From Caballeronia sp. SL2Y3 (GTDB lineage: Bacteria > Pseudomonadota > Gammaproteobacteria > Burkholderiales > Burkholderiaceae): a stretch of DNA of 64,000 nucleotides. Shown one piece after another: positions 18,994-27,700 of the stretch (its first letter is position 1; each line of letters starts with the position of its first letter). The DNA lies in contig NZ_CP084262.1 in NCBI RefSeq assembly GCF_022879575.1, positions 124,001-188,000 on the forward strand, given 5' to 3'. The translations under genes were made by a program, and so were the position numbers. The notes under the pieces are model-generated. The model was not told where the DNA came from. It did not search any database and saw nothing but the letters and a program-made list of their open reading frames with translations.

Positions 18994-19011
18994 TGTTACG
19001 ATCGTAACAAC
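18994..19011. promoter_or_regulatory. Operator A of the deoC operon (probable DeoR-type site)
   Basis: TGTTACGATCGTAACA (18994-19009) is a perfect 16-base palindrome about 75 bases before the deoC start. The 18-base version TGTTACGATCGTAACAAC matches the site before the repressor gene at 29584-29601 (minus strand) in 14 of 18 positions. A second inverted repeat, GATAGA (19017-19022) with TCTATC (19033-19038), follows directly and may be part of the promoter or a second site. Binding by the DeoR-family protein encoded at 28.8 kb is inferred. Confidence 0.75.
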
Positions 19012-19082
19012 GATGCGATAGACTGAGATCAATCTATCAAAAAGCTGTTGTGCGTTGCGCAAGCGCACAGCCTACCGATCTC

Positions 19083-20090
19083 ATGCTGGAAACCGCATCG
19101 AAGTCCATCGTCGCGTGGCCCGGAACCGCTCACCCGGCCACGCGCGCGCGCAATCCCGGCGTCCCTTTCGACCTCGCATGGCTCGAAGGACTGCGCGTCA
19201 ATCAGTCGGCGGTCGCGCGCCGGGCCGCGAGCTTCGGCTTGCGCCGCTCCGTCAAGAAAGACGCGCAGGCGGCGTGGCTCTTGAAGGCGATCACCTGCAT
19301 CGACCTCACGACGCTAAGCGGCGACGACACCACCGCGCGCGTGCAACGGCTCTGCGCCAAGGCGCGCCGCCCGCTGCGCGAGGATCTGCTCGACGCGCTC
19401 GGCATGTCCGATCAGCCGATCACGACAGGCGCCGTGTGCGTCTATCACCGCTTCGTCAAGACGGCCGTGGAAGCGCTCGCCGATAGCGGCATTCCGGTGG
19501 CGGCCGTGTCCACCGGATTTCCCGCGGGCCTGAATCCGCATGCGCTCAAGCTGCGCGAGATCGAAGCATCGGTGGCGGACGGCGCGAAGGAAATCGACAT
19601 CGTCGTGACGCGCGAGCACGTGCTGACCGGAAACTGGCAAGCACTCTACGACGAGATGCGCGACTTCCGCGCGGCTTGCGGCGACGCGCACGTGAAGGCG
19701 ATTCTCGGCACCGGCGACATACGCACGCTCTCCAACGTCGCGAAGGCCTCGATGATCTGCATGATGGCCGGCGCGGATTTCATCAAGACCTCGACGGGCA
19801 AGGAAGGCGTCAATGCGACGCTCGACGTGTCGCTCGTGATGGTGCGCATGATCCGCGAATACCTGGCGCGCACGGGTATCGCGATCGGCTTCAAACCGGC
19901 GGGCGGCGTGTCGACCGCGAAATCGGTGCTGCAGTATCAGATCCTCATGAAGGAGGAACTCGGGCGCGAATGGCTCGAAGCGGACTTGTTCCGCATTGGC
20001 GCATCCAGCCTGCTTGCCGATATCGAGCGGCAACTCGAACATCACGTGAGCGGGCGCTATTCGGCGTTCAACCGCCATCCGGTCGCCTGA
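19083..20090 (+). CDS. deoC: DeoC, deoxyribose-phosphate aldolase
   Basis: DeoC cleaves 2-deoxyribose 5-phosphate to glyceraldehyde 3-phosphate and acetaldehyde. The 335-residue protein is of the long type. The Schiff-base lysine lies in FIKTSTGKEG and the second active-site lysine in GFKPAGGV, both as in characterised DeoC. The frame is open upstream to a GTG at 19050; ATG at 19083 was chosen because the upstream part has no family resemblance, although neither start has a clear ribosome site. It is the first gene of an operon with an aldehyde dehydrogenase that can remove the acetaldehyde. Confidence 0.92.
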   Translation: MLETASKSIVAWPGTAHPATRARNPGVPFDLAWLEGLRVNQSAVARRAASFGLRRSVKKDAQAAWLLKAITCIDLTTLSGDDTTARVQRLCAKARRPLREDLLDALGMSDQPITTGAVCVYHRFVKTAVEALADSGIPVAAVSTGFPAGLNPHALKLREIEASVADGAKEIDIVVTREHVLTGNWQALYDEMRDFRAACGDAHVKAILGTGDIRTLSNVAKASMICMMAGADFIKTSTGKEGVNATLDVSLVMVRMIREYLARTGIAIGFKPAGGVSTAKSVLQYQILMKEELGREWLEADLFRIGASSLLADIERQLEHHVSGRYSAFNRHPVA

Positions 20091-20116
20091 ACCAGCCCAA
20101 TACAGACACAAGCCTC

Positions 20117-22507
20117 ATGAGCGTAGCCCACTATTTTTCTTCGATGGAATACGGACCCGCACCGGAAGACGATCGCGCCGTGCGCGCATGGCTCGATCAA
20201 CACGCCGGACGCTTCGGCCATTTCATCGACGGTGCGTGGCGAGACGGCGCGGACGAACATCGCTTCGGTTCGCGCGAGCCGGCGACGGGCCGCGTGCTCG
20301 CGTCGATCGCGCAAGGGTCGAGCGGCGATGTGGATGCCGCCGTGCAAGCCGCGCACGACGCGCTGGAATCCTGGCAAGGCATCGGCGGCGCGGGCCGCGC
20401 GCGGCACCTGTACGCACTGTCGCGCATGGTGCAAAGGCATAGCCGCCTCTTCGCCGTGCTCGAATCGCTCGATAACGGCAAGCCGATTCGCGAATCGCGC
20501 GACATCGATATTCCCCTTGTTTCAAGGCACTTTCTGCATCATGCGGGCTGGGCGCAATTGCAGGATCGCGAGTTCGCGGACTGGGCGCCGCTCGGCGTGA
20601 TCGGGCAAATCGTGCCGTGGAATTTTCCGCTGCTGATGCTCGCGTGGAAGATCGCGCCCGCGCTTGCACTCGGCAATTGCGTCGTGCTCAAGCCCGCGGA
20701 ATACACGTCGCTCACGGCGTTGCTCTTCGCGGAACTCGCGCATCGCGCGGGTTTGCCGAAGGGCGTGCTGAACGTCGTGACCGGCGATGGCCGCACGGGC
20801 GCGGCGCTCGTCGAGCATCCGCGCGTCGCGAAGATCGCGTTCACCGGATCGACGGAAGTGGGCCGCCAGATTCGCGCGACGACGGCGGGCTCGGGCAAAT
20901 CGCTCACGCTCGAATTGGGCGGCAAGTCGCCGTTCATCGTGTTCGACGACGCCGATATCGACTCGGCTGTGGAAGGCGTCGTCGATGCGATCTGGTTCAA
21001 TCAAGGCCAGGTGTGCTGCGCGGGTTCGCGTCTGCTCGTGCAGGAAGGCATCGAAGCGCGCTTCATCGACAAGCTCAAGCGCCGCATGGAAACGCTGCGC
21101 GTCGGGCCGTCGCTGGACAAGGGCGTCGACATGAGCGCCATCGTCGATGACGTGCAGCTCGAACGCATTCGCGCGCTCGTGGCGAAAGGCGAAAGCGAAG
21201 GATGCGAGATTCATCAGCCGTCGCGTCTCGCGCTGCCCGAAGGCGGGGCGTTCTTCGCGCCGACGCTGGTGACGAACGTCGCGCCGGCATCGACGCTCGC
21301 GCAAGAGGAAATCTTCGGGCCCGTGCTCGTCTCGATGAGCTTTCGCACGCCCGACGAAGCCGTCGCCTTGGCGAACAACACGCGCTATGGCCTCGCCGCG
21401 AGTGTCTGGAGCGAGAACATCAGCCGCGCGCTGGACGTCGCGCCGCGCCTGCAATGCGGCGTCGTTTGGATCAACGCGACGAATCTGTTCGATGCGGCAG
21501 TGGGCTTCGGCGGCTATCGTGAGTCCGGTTTCGGGCGGGAAGGCGGACGCGAGGGCATATACGAATATCTCAAGCCGCGCGCATGGTCCAAGCTGCCGAT
21601 GCGCTCCGACACGCAAGCGCCGCCCGCCGAGCCGGACTCGCTGCTGGAATCGGCGAACGTCAGCGCGATCGACCGCACGGCGAAGCTCTTCATCGGCGGC
21701 AAGCAGACGCGGCCGGATAGCGGTTACTCGCGGCTCGTTCGCTCGCCTGCGGGCGAGATCGTCGGCGAAGTGGCCGAGGGCAATCGCAAGGACATTCGCA
21801 ACGCAGTGGCGGCGGCGCGCGGCATGACGAAATGGGCGGCAGCGAGCGCGCACAACCGCGCGCAGGTGTTGTATTACCTCGCGGAGAATCTGAGCGCGCG
21901 AGCGGAGGAATTCGCACGCCAACTCTTAACGCGCGCGGGTTCCAGCGAACGCGACGCGAAGCGCGAAGTCGATGCGTCGATTGCCCGCTTGTTCACGTAT
22001 GCAGCGTGGGCCGACAAGTTCGACGGCGCGGTGCATGCGCCGCCGTTGCACGGCGTCGCGCTGGCGATGCACGAGCCGGTCGGCGTGATCGGCGTCATCT
22101 GTCCGGACGAAGCGCCGTTGCTCGGTATCGTCTCGCTGATCGCGCCCGCGCTCGCGCTGGGCAATACGGTCGTGGCGGTGCCGAGCATGACGTGCCCGCT
22201 CATGGCGACGGACTTCTATCAGGTCGCGGATACGTCCGACGTGCCGGGCGGCGCGCTCAACATCGTGACCGGCGACGCGCGCTCGCTTGCGAAAACGCTG
22301 GCCCAGCACGATGACGTCGATGCGCTCTGGTGCTTCAATGGCGCGGCGCTTTCGGCGATGGCCGAGCGCGAATCGGTCGGCAATCTGAAGCGAACCTTTG
22401 TCGATCACGGACGACTGTTCGACTGGCATGATGCATCGAGTGAAGGTTTGCCCTTCTTGCGCCAAGCCGTGCAAGTCAAGAATATCTGGGTGCCGTACGG
22501 AGACTGA
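20117..22507 (+). CDS. Tandem aldehyde dehydrogenase with degenerate second domain
   Basis: The 796-residue protein contains two ALDH-like domains. The first (about residues 30-500) is complete, with LELGGKSPFI supplying the catalytic Glu and GQVCCAGSR the catalytic Cys, plus PWNFPLLMLAWK and FTGSTEVGR for NAD and fold. The second (about 520-796) keeps the N-terminal cofactor-binding fold (PVGVIGVICPDEAPLLG) but has neither the Glu nor the Cys motif and ends early, so it is probably structural or regulatory. Position after deoC suggests oxidation of acetaldehyde to acetate. The start at 20117 begins 26 bases after the deoC stop. Confidence 0.9.
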   Translation: MSVAHYFSSMEYGPAPEDDRAVRAWLDQHAGRFGHFIDGAWRDGADEHRFGSREPATGRVLASIAQGSSGDVDAAVQAAHDALESWQGIGGAGRARHLYALSRMVQRHSRLFAVLESLDNGKPIRESRDIDIPLVSRHFLHHAGWAQLQDREFADWAPLGVIGQIVPWNFPLLMLAWKIAPALALGNCVVLKPAEYTSLTALLFAELAHRAGLPKGVLNVVTGDGRTGAALVEHPRVAKIAFTGSTEVGRQIRATTAGSGKSLTLELGGKSPFIVFDDADIDSAVEGVVDAIWFNQGQVCCAGSRLLVQEGIEARFIDKLKRRMETLRVGPSLDKGVDMSAIVDDVQLERIRALVAKGESEGCEIHQPSRLALPEGGAFFAPTLVTNVAPASTLAQEEIFGPVLVSMSFRTPDEAVALANNTRYGLAASVWSENISRALDVAPRLQCGVVWINATNLFDAAVGFGGYRESGFGREGGREGIYEYLKPRAWSKLPMRSDTQAPPAEPDSLLESANVSAIDRTAKLFIGGKQTRPDSGYSRLVRSPAGEIVGEVAEGNRKDIRNAVAAARGMTKWAAASAHNRAQVLYYLAENLSARAEEFARQLLTRAGSSERDAKREVDASIARLFTYAAWADKFDGAVHAPPLHGVALAMHEPVGVIGVICPDEAPLLGIVSLIAPALALGNTVVAVPSMTCPLMATDFYQVADTSDVPGGALNIVTGDARSLAKTLAQHDDVDALWCFNGAALSAMAERESVGNLKRTFVDHGRLFDWHDASSEGLPFLRQAVQVKNIWVPYGD

Positions 22508-22583
22508 TCCGCGGCACTCGTAATCCGAGGTTCAACGGCGCAGATCCTGGAACGGGACGCGCCCATGCATGGAGGAGACGCTC

Positions 22584-23057
22584 TTGCTGAAGAACATTGA
22601 CCCGCTTCTGAACGCCGACATTCTTTACGCGCTGGCCGCGATGGGACACGGCGATGAAGTCGTCGTTTGCGACGCCAACTTCCCCGGCGATTCGGTCGCG
22701 CGACAGACGGTCCTGGGCAAGCTCTTGCGGATCGACGGCGCGAATGCGCCGCGTGTCGTGCGCGCGGTGCTGTCGGTGATGCCGCTGGATACCTTCGTGG
22801 ACGATCCCGCAGGCCGCATGGAAGTCGTCGGCGATGCAACGACGTTACCCGCCGTGCAGCGCGAAGCGCAACGCGAAGTCGATCAAGCGGAAGGCCGCGA
22901 AGTGGCGTTCGCGCCGATCGAGCGCTTCGCGTTTTATGAGCGCGCGAAGAATGCTTACTGCGTCATCCGCACGGGCGAGACGCGCGGTTACGGCTGCTTC
23001 ATCTTCAAGAAAGGCGTGCAGCTCGCGCCGGATGCGCCGCAAGGGGACGCGCCATGA
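22584..23057 (+). CDS. RbsD/FucU-family sugar mutarotase, probable TTG start
   Basis: The protein of about 157 residues belongs to the RbsD/FucU family, which interconverts sugar anomers. MLKNIDPLLNADILYALAAM followed by GHGDEVVVCDANFP is the family N-terminus, with the catalytic His, and the C-terminal ERFAFYERAKNAY region is typical of FucU. An ATG lies at 22569, but it overlaps a strong GGAGGAG ribosome site (22571-22577) that is spaced correctly for TTG at 22584, and the TTG start reproduces the usual MLK N-terminus. A TTG start is therefore preferred. It overlaps the kinase gene as ATGA. It probably supplies the anomer that the kinase or transporter uses. Confidence 0.85.
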   Translation: MLKNIDPLLNADILYALAAMGHGDEVVVCDANFPGDSVARQTVLGKLLRIDGANAPRVVRAVLSVMPLDTFVDDPAGRMEVVGDATTLPAVQREAQREVDQAEGREVAFAPIERFAFYERAKNAYCVIRTGETRGYGCFIFKKGVQLAPDAPQGDAP

Positions 23058-23989
23058 GCGGCAGCGTCGTCATCCTCGGCATCTATGTGACGGACCTCGC
23101 TTTCCGCGCAGAGCGTATGCCCTTGCTTGGCGAAACGGTGGCGGGTTCCGCGTTCGCGATGGGACCGGGCGGCAAGGGTTCGAATCAGGCCGTGGCCGCC
23201 GCTCGCGCGGGCGCGGACGTCGTCTTCTGCACGCGCATCGGCAACGATGCGTTCGGCAAGATCGCGCAGGCCACGTGGGCGGCCGAAGGCATTACATCGC
23301 GAGCCAGCGTGATAGACGATACCGCGACCGGCGCCGCGCATATCTATGTGGACGAGAACACCGGCGGCAACGCGATCATCGTCGCGGCGGGCGCGGCAGG
23401 CACGCTCGGCCCCGATGACGTGGATGCCATCGAAGCGGACATCGCGAACGCAGCCGTCTTCGTCACCCAACTGGAGCAGCCGATTCCGGCCGCGAAACGC
23501 GGGCTCGAACTCGCCCGGAAGCATGGCGTGACGACCGTTTTCAATCCCGCGCCCGCACTCGCACTCGACGACGATATCTATCCGCTTTGCGACTACATCA
23601 CGCCGAACGAGACCGAGGCGGCGGCATTGACCGGACTCGCCGTGAAGTCCGTCGACGATGCGCGTCGCGCGGCGGATGTTCTGTTGAGCAAAGGCGCGCG
23701 CGCGGCGATCATCACGTTGGGCGAAGCGGGCGCGCTTCTGCATAGCGCGAACGAATCGGTGCTGGTTCCTGCGTTCGAATGCGGGCGCGTGGTCGAAACC
23801 GCCGGGGCGGGCGATGGCTTCACCGGCGGCTTTGCAGCGGCGCTCGCGCGCGGCGACAGTGCGCTCGATGCCGTTCGCTTCGGATGCGCGTTGGCGAGCA
23901 TCTCGGTCACGCGGCCAGGCACCGCACCCTCGATGCCTCGCCTCGACGAAATCAATGCGTTGTTGAGTGAAAGGAGCGTGACGCAATGA
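23054..23989 (+). CDS. Ribokinase-family sugar kinase, probable deoxyribokinase
   Basis: The 311-residue PfkB-family kinase has the GPGGKGSNQAVAAARAGADV substrate motif near residue 40 and the C-terminal ETAGAGDGFTGGF motif with the catalytic Asp and anion hole. This is close to RbsK. Presence beside deoC suggests that it phosphorylates 2-deoxyribose at C5, the role of DeoK, but ribose or another pentose cannot be excluded. It overlaps the mutarotase gene upstream and the permease gene downstream, both by ATGA. Confidence 0.9.
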   Translation: MSGSVVILGIYVTDLAFRAERMPLLGETVAGSAFAMGPGGKGSNQAVAAARAGADVVFCTRIGNDAFGKIAQATWAAEGITSRASVIDDTATGAAHIYVDENTGGNAIIVAAGAAGTLGPDDVDAIEADIANAAVFVTQLEQPIPAAKRGLELARKHGVTTVFNPAPALALDDDIYPLCDYITPNETEAAALTGLAVKSVDDARRAADVLLSKGARAAIITLGEAGALLHSANESVLVPAFECGRVVETAGAGDGFTGGFAAALARGDSALDAVRFGCALASISVTRPGTAPSMPRLDEINALLSERSVTQ

Positions 23990-25029
23990 AGGCGTCGAAG
24001 TGGCTCGCTGACCGGCAGTTCAACTTTCTGATCGGCGTGAATCTGCTGGTGGTGATCGTCGCGACCTGGCTTTCGCACGGCCAGTTTCTCGACATCGACA
24101 ATCTTCAGTCGATGGGCGGCCAATTGCCCGAACTCGGCTTGCTTGCGCTCGGCATCATGTTGTCGATGGTCTCGGGCAATGGCGGCATCGACCTCTCGGG
24201 CGTCGGGCTCGCGAACCTGTCGGGCATGGTCGCGGCGATGGCTCTGCCGCACATGGTCTCCGCCGACGATTCGCCCGCGCTCTATACGGCCGTGTTCGTC
24301 GGCATCGTCGTCGCGATGGGCCTGATCGGCGGCCTGCTGAACGGCGTGGTCATCGCCAAGCTCAGGCTGACGCCGATTCTCTGCACGCTCGGCACGCAAT
24401 TGCTCTTCACGGGCATCGCCGTCGTGTTGAGCAACGGCGCGTCGGTGCGAGTCGAATATGTCGATCCGCTGTCGAACATCGGCAACGGCACGTTCCTTCA
24501 GGTGCCCATCTCGCTGTGGATCTTCATTGCGGCGGTGCTCGTGCTCGGCTGGGTCCTCAAGCGCACGCCGTTCGGCCTGCGGCTCTACCTCATGGGCACC
24601 AATCCCAAAGCCGCCTTCTATGCGGGCATTCCGCGCGCGCGCATGCTGATTCTGACTTACGGCATGTGCGGCGTGCTGGCATCGCTGGCGGGTCTCATCA
24701 GCGCGACGCATACGTCCAGCGCGAAGTGGGATTACGGCAACTCTTATCTCCTGATCGCGATCCTGATCGCGGTGATGGGCGGCGTGAATCCGGCGGGCGG
24801 CTACGGACGCATTGTCTGCGTGTTTCTCGCGGCAACGGTCCTGCAATTCCTGTCGAGCCTCTTCAATCTGCTTGGCGTCTCCCAGTTTTTCGGCGATTGC
24901 GCGTGGGGTTTCCTGCTGCTCGCCTCGCTCGCCTTCGCGGGCGGCGAGCGTGTCCGCGCGATCTTCGGCATCGGCGGAGCCAAGCCCACATCCAAGATTC
25001 CACCGCCGCCTGCATCGACGGGACGTTGA
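23986..25029 (+). CDS. Sugar ABC importer permease 1 (RbsC-like)
   Basis: This 347-residue protein with about ten membrane segments belongs to the BPD_transp_2 (RbsC/XylH) permease family. The segment SMVSGNGGIDLSGVGLANLSG corresponds to the conserved region near the second and third helices. It overlaps the kinase gene by ATGA. A different permease is encoded at the end of the same operon, so the pore is probably a heterodimer, unlike the RbsC homodimer. Confidence 0.9.
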   Translation: MKASKWLADRQFNFLIGVNLLVVIVATWLSHGQFLDIDNLQSMGGQLPELGLLALGIMLSMVSGNGGIDLSGVGLANLSGMVAAMALPHMVSADDSPALYTAVFVGIVVAMGLIGGLLNGVVIAKLRLTPILCTLGTQLLFTGIAVVLSNGASVRVEYVDPLSNIGNGTFLQVPISLWIFIAAVLVLGWVLKRTPFGLRLYLMGTNPKAAFYAGIPRARMLILTYGMCGVLASLAGLISATHTSSAKWDYGNSYLLIAILIAVMGGVNPAGGYGRIVCVFLAATVLQFLSSLFNLLGVSQFFGDCAWGFLLLASLAFAGGERVRAIFGIGGAKPTSKIPPPPASTGR

Positions 25030-25094
25030 CCACTCGCTTGTGATTGCTTCAAAAGACCATCGAACGACATTCGAAACATAAAGGAGACAACACG

Positions 25095-26099
25095 ATGAAG
25101 CTCAAGACTTTCGGCACCGCGCTGACCGCCATTGCGCTCGCTGCGGGCGCGGTCATGGCCGCCCAGGCCGCGACGAACGAAACGATCGTCACGGTCGTCA
25201 AGGTGACCGGCATCAACTGGTTCAATCGCATGGACGACGGCGTGAAAGAGTTCGGCAAGGCGAACCCGAACATCAACGTCTATCAGACAGGACCCGGCCG
25301 CGCCGACGCCGCGCAGCAATTGAAGATCATCGAAGACCTGATCGCGAAGAAGGTCACTGCGATTGCAGTGGTTCCGTACGATCCGCCGACGCTCGAACCC
25401 GCGCTCAAGAAGGCAATGGATCGCGGCATCAAGGTGGTCACGCATGAAGCCGACAACGCAAAGAACACGATGGTCGACATCGAAGCGTTCGACAACACCG
25501 CATACGGCGCGGGCCTGAACGAACGTCTCGCGAAGTGCATGGGGCAGCAGGGCAAGTGGGCGGTGCTGGTCGGCTCGCTCGGCAGCCGCTCGCAGGTGCA
25601 ATGGGCGGACGGCGGCATCGGCAACGCAAAGGCCAAGTATCCGAAGATGGATCTCGTCGAGCCGAAGCTCGAAACGAATAACGACGGCGAGCGCGCGTAT
25701 CAGGTCGCGAAGGAAGTGCTGCGCAAGCATCCGGACCTGACCGGTTTTCAGGGCTCTTCGTCGCTGGATGTGATCGGCATCGGGCGCGCAGTGGAAGAGG
25801 CCGGCAAGGTCGGCAAGATCTGCGTGTACGGCACGGGTCTGCCCACCGAAGCGGGCAAGTTCCTCGAAAGCGGCGCAATCAACGGCATCGCATTCTGGGA
25901 CCCGAAGCTCGCCGGCATCGCGATGAACAAGGTGGCGCAGATGCTCGTCGACGGCAAGACGGTGGAGAACGGCGCGGACCTCGGCATTACCGGCTATAAC
26001 AAGGTCACGGTGAGCAAAGGGCCGGGCAAGGGCGTGATCGTTCGCGGCACCGGCTGGGTGGACGTGGACAAGACGAACTACAAGCAATACCCGTTCTGA
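25095..26099 (+). CDS. Periplasmic sugar-binding protein (RbsB-like)
   Basis: The 334-residue protein is a type I periplasmic binding protein. It has a Sec signal peptide (residues 1-24, ending AAQA), then TVVKVTGINWFNRMDDGV, a polar AVVPYDPPTLEPAL segment and the hinge-region motif GFQGSSSLDVIG. An upstream in-frame ATG at 25044 was rejected because AAGGAG sits eight bases before 25095. The ligand is inferred from the operon as deoxyribose, a deoxynucleoside or a similar sugar. A GC-rich hairpin follows the gene. Confidence 0.92.
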   Translation: MKLKTFGTALTAIALAAGAVMAAQAATNETIVTVVKVTGINWFNRMDDGVKEFGKANPNINVYQTGPGRADAAQQLKIIEDLIAKKVTAIAVVPYDPPTLEPALKKAMDRGIKVVTHEADNAKNTMVDIEAFDNTAYGAGLNERLAKCMGQQGKWAVLVGSLGSRSQVQWADGGIGNAKAKYPKMDLVEPKLETNNDGERAYQVAKEVLRKHPDLTGFQGSSSLDVIGIGRAVEEAGKVGKICVYGTGLPTEAGKFLESGAINGIAFWDPKLAGIAMNKVAQMLVDGKTVENGADLGITGYNKVTVSKGPGKGVIVRGTGWVDVDKTNYKQYPF

Positions 26100-26118
26100 T
26101 GCGACTGATGTGATGTTA

Positions 26119-26155
26119 GCGGCGCGCGACGTTCGACGTCCGACGCGCGCGCCGC
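26119..26155 (+). repeat. Stable hairpin between binding-protein and ATPase genes
   Basis: GCGGCGCGCG (26119-26128) is perfectly complementary to CGCGCGCCGC (26146-26155) with a 17-base loop. It lies in the 71-base gap after the binding-protein gene, the largest gap in the operon. Such hairpins often protect the upstream message so that binding protein is made in excess over the membrane parts. No T-tract follows, so full termination is unlikely. Confidence 0.6.
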
Positions 26156-26170
26156 CCCAATCCATACGCC

Positions 26171-27700
26171 ATGACCCAAGAGACACCGCTCCTCGAAGTC
26201 GTCGATATTCATAAGCGCTTTACCGGCGTCTATGCGCTGCGTGGCGTGAGCCTCGCGTTTCAGCGCGGGCAGATTTATCACCTGCTCGGCGAAAACGGCT
26301 GTGGCAAGAGCACGCTCATCAAGATCATCTCGGGCGCGCAGCCGCCGGACGAAGGCGAGCTCGTGATCGAAGGCGCGCGTCATGCGCGGCTCTCGCCGCT
26401 CGAAGCATTGTCCGCCGGCATCGAGACCGTGTATCAGGACTTGTCGCTTTTGCCGAACATGAGCGTGGCCGAGAACGTCGCGCTGACTTCGGAGCTCGCG
26501 GAGCACGCAGGCAAGCTCGCGCGCACGTTCGACCGGCGCGCGCTCGCCACGACCGCCGCACGCGCGCTGGAAGCCGTTGGTTTGCCGGGCGATGCCGAGT
26601 TCCAGAAGACGCTGATCGAACAATTGCCGCTGGCGACGCGCCAACTCGTGGCCATTGCGCGCGCCATTGCGAGCGAAGCGAAGTTCGTCATCATGGACGA
26701 GCCCACGACCTCGCTCACGCAGAAAGAGGTCGACAACCTGATCGCGGTGCTTGCGAGACTGCGCGCGCAAGGCGTGGCTGTGCTGTTCGTGAGTCACAAG
26801 CTCGACGAGTGCTATGCGATCGGCGGCGAAGTCATCGTGTTGCGCGACGGTCAGAAGATGGCGCAAGGACCGATCGAACACTACACGAAGGCGCAGATCA
26901 GCGAGCTCATGACGGGCAAGCATCTTTCGACCGACCGGTACCGCGAAGAAGGCGAGGCGCGTGCATCGAAAGTCGTGCTCGATGTAAAGGAACTGGGCCG
27001 CAAGGGTCAGTTCGCCGACGTATCGTTCGCTTTGCACGAAGGCGAGATTCTCGGCGTGACGGGACTGCTGGACTCCGGCCGCAATGAACTGGCGCGCGCG
27101 CTCGCGGGCGTGGCACCGGCGGACAGCGGCGTCGTAACGCTCGACGGCATGCGCGTTCGCCTGCAATCGCCCGCGGATGCCAGAACGCAACGCATCGGCT
27201 ATGTGCCGGAAGACCGCCTGAACGAAGGGCTGTTTCTCGACAAGCCGATCCGCGATAACGTCGTGACCGCGATGATCGCGAGCTTGCGCGACCGCATCGG
27301 GCAAATCGATCGCAAGCGCGCGCAGGCGCTGGCCGAGCGCACCGTCAAGGATCTGCAAATCGCCACGCCCGATGTCGACAAGCCAGTGCAGTCGCTTTCC
27401 GGCGGCAACCAGCAGCGCGTGCTGATCGGCCGCTGGCTCGCGATCAATCCACGCGTGCTGATTCTGCATGGCCCGACAGTCGGCGTCGATGTTGGCTCCA
27501 AGGACATCATTTACCGCATCATGCAGCGGCTGTCGAAAGAGGGCATCGGCATCATTCTCATCAGCGATGATCTGCCCGAACTGCTGCAAAACTGCGATCG
27601 CATTCTGATGATGAAGAAAGGCCGCGTCGCCGGCGAATATCGCGCCGATCGTCTGAGCGAGGCCGATCTGTATCACGCGCTACTTTCTGAGGCAGCATGA
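26171..27700 (+). CDS. Sugar ABC importer ATPase (RbsA/MglA-like)
   Basis: The 509-residue protein has the two-domain architecture of sugar-importer ATPases. Domain 1 has an intact Walker A GENGCGKST at residues 40-48 and a variant signature (PLATRQLVAIARA) before IMDEPTTSL. Domain 2 lacks a canonical Walker A, with GLLDSGRNELARALAG in its place, but has signature LSGGNQQRVLIGRWL. This asymmetry is normal for RbsA, XylG and MglA. It overlaps the final permease gene by ATGA. Confidence 0.93.
   Translation: MTQETPLLEVVDIHKRFTGVYALRGVSLAFQRGQIYHLLGENGCGKSTLIKIISGAQPPDEGELVIEGARHARLSPLEALSAGIETVYQDLSLLPNMSVAENVALTSELAEHAGKLARTFDRRALATTAARALEAVGLPGDAEFQKTLIEQLPLATRQLVAIARAIASEAKFVIMDEPTTSLTQKEVDNLIAVLARLRAQGVAVLFVSHKLDECYAIGGEVIVLRDGQKMAQGPIEHYTKAQISELMTGKHLSTDRYREEGEARASKVVLDVKELGRKGQFADVSFALHEGEILGVTGLLDSGRNELARALAGVAPADSGVVTLDGMRVRLQSPADARTQRIGYVPEDRLNEGLFLDKPIRDNVVTAMIASLRDRIGQIDRKRAQALAERTVKDLQIATPDVDKPVQSLSGGNQQRVLIGRWLAINPRVLILHGPTVGVDVGSKDIIYRIMQRLSKEGIGIILISDDLPELLQNCDRILMMKKGRVAGEYRADRLSEADLYHALLSEAA

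Noticed and set aside
18995..19008. Operator A as the terminator of the monooxygenase operon
   Set aside because: The dyad has no loop and no T-tract, and its match to the site at 29584 supports an operator.
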